The translations under genes and the position numbers were made by a program. Shown here piece by piece: positions 62,784 through 64,000 of a DNA stretch of 64,000 nt. The stretch comes from Comamonas terrae (GTDB lineage Bacteria > Pseudomonadota > Gammaproteobacteria > Burkholderiales > Burkholderiaceae_C): NCBI RefSeq assembly GCF_001544075.1, contig NZ_BCNT01000004.1, positions 1 to 64,000 on the forward strand. The letters run 5' to 3'. The first letter of the stretch is position 1, and the number at the start of each line of letters is the position of its first letter. The notes below the pieces were generated by a model. That model had not been told where the DNA came from and made no database searches. It saw only the letters and a list, made by a program, of their open reading frames with translations.

Positions 62784-62881
62784 GTAATAAAAAAGTTGCG
62801 AAGCATCCCGAAACGAATTAAGAGAGGGAGGGAGGAGAAGCGCTCCGGGCGGTTCATTGGGCAGACCCAAAGGCTTCGCAA
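62784..62881 (-). ncRNA. Candidate structured RNA downstream of glnE
   Basis: TTGCGAAGC (62796-62804) and GCTTCGCAA (62873-62881) are perfect 9-bp arms 68 nt apart. Read on the minus strand the closing arm is followed by CTTTTTTATTA, a U tract. The enclosed sequence has smaller pairings. It could be a 3'-UTR-derived small RNA or a terminator with a long loop behind glnE. No promoter was identified. Confidence 0.35.
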
Positions 62882-63142
62882 CATGAAATCGACTGAGGTG
62901 GCCTCCCTGATTCACACCTGATGTTTCGATAGATGCGTCACTTTTGCAGAAGTTCCATAGCCTGGGGGTATCGAATTTGTAACATTTTGAGGAAGCCCTG
63001 TTTCTGCCTGTAGGCCAAATCCGATCATTGCTGCCGGAGCCGCTTGCGGCGGTCCGGCAGGGCTCACTTTTTCATCGCCGGGCCGCCCAAGGATGGAAAG
63101 TGGGGCAGCCCGTACGCCACACACGGTGGAGAGTGCGGGCTG

Positions 63143-64000
63143 TCAGTTTTCCGCTGCAAACACGGCATTCCATAGCGCCAGCACCGCATCGCGCTGCGCC
63201 GCGGCCTGCTCGGGCGGCAACTGGCCCGAACGCTCGTCCAGCCGCGCCACATGCTGCAGGCGGCGCAGCTCGCGGTAGGCCCTGGCCGCCGCGTGGCCCA
63301 CGCCCGCAGGCAGCAGGCCCGCATCCTCGGCGCGCTGCAGCAGCGCGATGTTGCCCACATTGGCGATCAGCTCGGCATGCGCGGCCGACTGCGACAGCAC
63401 CAGGAACTGCACCGCGAACTCCACGTCCACCATGCCGCCCGGGCTGTGCTTGACGTCGAACAGGCCGCCGCGCACGGGGTGGGCGCTGCGCACGCGCTCG
63501 CGCATGGCCACGATCTCGGCACGCAGGGCGGCCGCATCGCGGGGCGCGGTGATCACGGCCTCGCGCACGGCATCGAAGCGCTCGCGCAGCTTCATGTCCG
63601 TGGGCAGCTGGCCCGGCGGCGGCGGGAAGTCGGGGCTGCCAAGCACGAAGCGGGCACGTGTCATGGCCTGGTGCTCCCACGTCCAGGCGGTATTGCTGCC
63701 GCGCCGCTGCTGGTAGTTCGCATAGGACTCGAAGCTGGTCACCAGCAGGCCGGAGTTGCCGTTGGGGCGCAGCGCGGTGTCGATCTCGAACAGGTCGCCC
63801 TCGCCGGTCTTCACGGTCAGCCAGTTGATGAGCTTGCGCACGAATGCCGCGTAGACCTCGGGCGCGCGCTCGTCCTCGTCGTCGAACACGAAGACGATGT
63901 CCAGGTCGCTGCCGTAGCCCAGCTCCTTGCCCCCGAGCTTGCCGTAGCCGATGATGCCGAACTGCGGCGAATCGCGGTGGCGGTTCTTGAGCCGGGCCCA
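63143..64000 (-). CDS. glnE: Bifunctional glutamine synthetase adenylyltransferase/adenylyl-removing enzyme, truncated
   Basis: The frame runs in from the right edge. The visible 285 residues are the C-terminal part. They carry the second nucleotidyltransferase motif (GKLGGKELGYGSDLDIVFVF, with the GSDLD pair) and IDTALRPNGNSGLLVTSFES. The GlnD_UR_UTase-like helical end follows (VRGGLFDVKHSPGGMVDVEF). GlnE switches glutamine synthetase by adenylylation in response to PII and glutamine. This part is the adenylyltransferase domain. Upstream of the window should be the adenylyl-removing half. Confidence 0.95.
   Translation of the reverse strand, partial: WARLKNRHRDSPQFGIIGYGKLGGKELGYGSDLDIVFVFDDEDERAPEVYAAFVRKLINWLTVKTGEGDLFEIDTALRPNGNSGLLVTSFESYANYQQRRGSNTAWTWEHQAMTRARFVLGSPDFPPPPGQLPTDMKLRERFDAVREAVITAPRDAAALRAEIVAMRERVRSAHPVRGGLFDVKHSPGGMVDVEFAVQFLVLSQSAAHAELIANVGNIALLQRAEDAGLLPAGVGHAAARAYRELRRLQHVARLDERSGQLPPEQAAAQRDAVLALWNAVFAAEN

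Larger units (their letters stand above)
62723..63142. other. 420-bp region between GST and glnE ends
   Basis: It holds the GST terminator (62747-62778), a long-range 9-bp closing stem (62796-62881) and a compound hairpin CTGCCGGA...TCCGGCAG (63031-63060) near the glnE end. No gene of normal composition is present. Confidence 0.6.

Overview
The window is high-GC betaproteobacterial chromosome, most likely Comamonadaceae and closest in character to Delftia or Comamonas. This is inferred from gene content (Bug/TctC receptors, TctDE, class-2 ArgC, recA-recX, DUF3717+DUF1289, YaeQ, a topB with a SWIB tail beside a SET gene), very high GC at third codon positions, and intergenic repeat families I associate with that family. 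No tRNA, rRNA, CRISPR array, insertion sequence or integrase was seen. The window cuts two genes: a lipoprotein binding protein at the left end and glnE at the right end.

Layout. 0-5.6 kb: ModA-like receptor, a Bug receptor with an FMN 2-hydroxyacid dehydrogenase and a divergent LysR gene, a DUF1439 lipoprotein and a DUF924 protein. 5.6-16 kb: membrane acyltransferase, fatty-acid hydroxylase, an amino-acid receptor behind a terminator-like leader, a DTW-domain tRNA enzyme, a LysR/MFS pair around a perfect T-N11-A box, methyltransferase, zinc ribbon, ankyrin-repeat protein, VOC and flavin reductase. 16-22.3 kb: two inverted copies of a long repeat, a QorR/Qor-like pair (HxlR regulator and quinone oxidoreductase), pirin and isochorismatase genes with a LysR, glutathione peroxidase and a ferritin-like protein. 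22.4-31 kb: lipoprotein, class A PBP, tiny lipoprotein, then a tight three-gene operon (AidB-like dehydrogenase, acyl-CoA ligase, tyrosine phosphatase) with a divergent TetR gene. 31-36.5 kb: topoisomerase III with an H1-like tail and SWIB domain, a divergent SET-domain protein, birA and a SPOR protein. 36.6-41.3 kb: TctD-TctE-Bug unit and three small regulators. 41.3-48.7 kb: recA with tandem LexA-box-like sites, recX, MFS transporter, argC, sucCD. 48.7-57.7 kb: three TerC paralogues around a PP2C/FHA pair, a sigma-54 pilA with a gene remnant, moaC, a BepA-like protease and small membrane proteins. 57.7-64 kb: DUF3717/DUF1289 protein, GNAT, yaeQ, purB, GST and glnE.

The most notable signals are not single genes. 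(1) Two short repeat families sit, in the sense orientation, right after stop codons; in two cases the repeat supplies the stop codon. (2) topB-H1-SWIB and SET genes diverge from a promoter region holding a 33-nt alternating pyrimidine-purine tract. (3) Several regulator-target pairs have clear inverted-repeat operators between them. (4) A 9-bp closing stem around 68 nt downstream of glnE looks like a structured RNA. All functions are read from sequence and family knowledge; no database search was possible.
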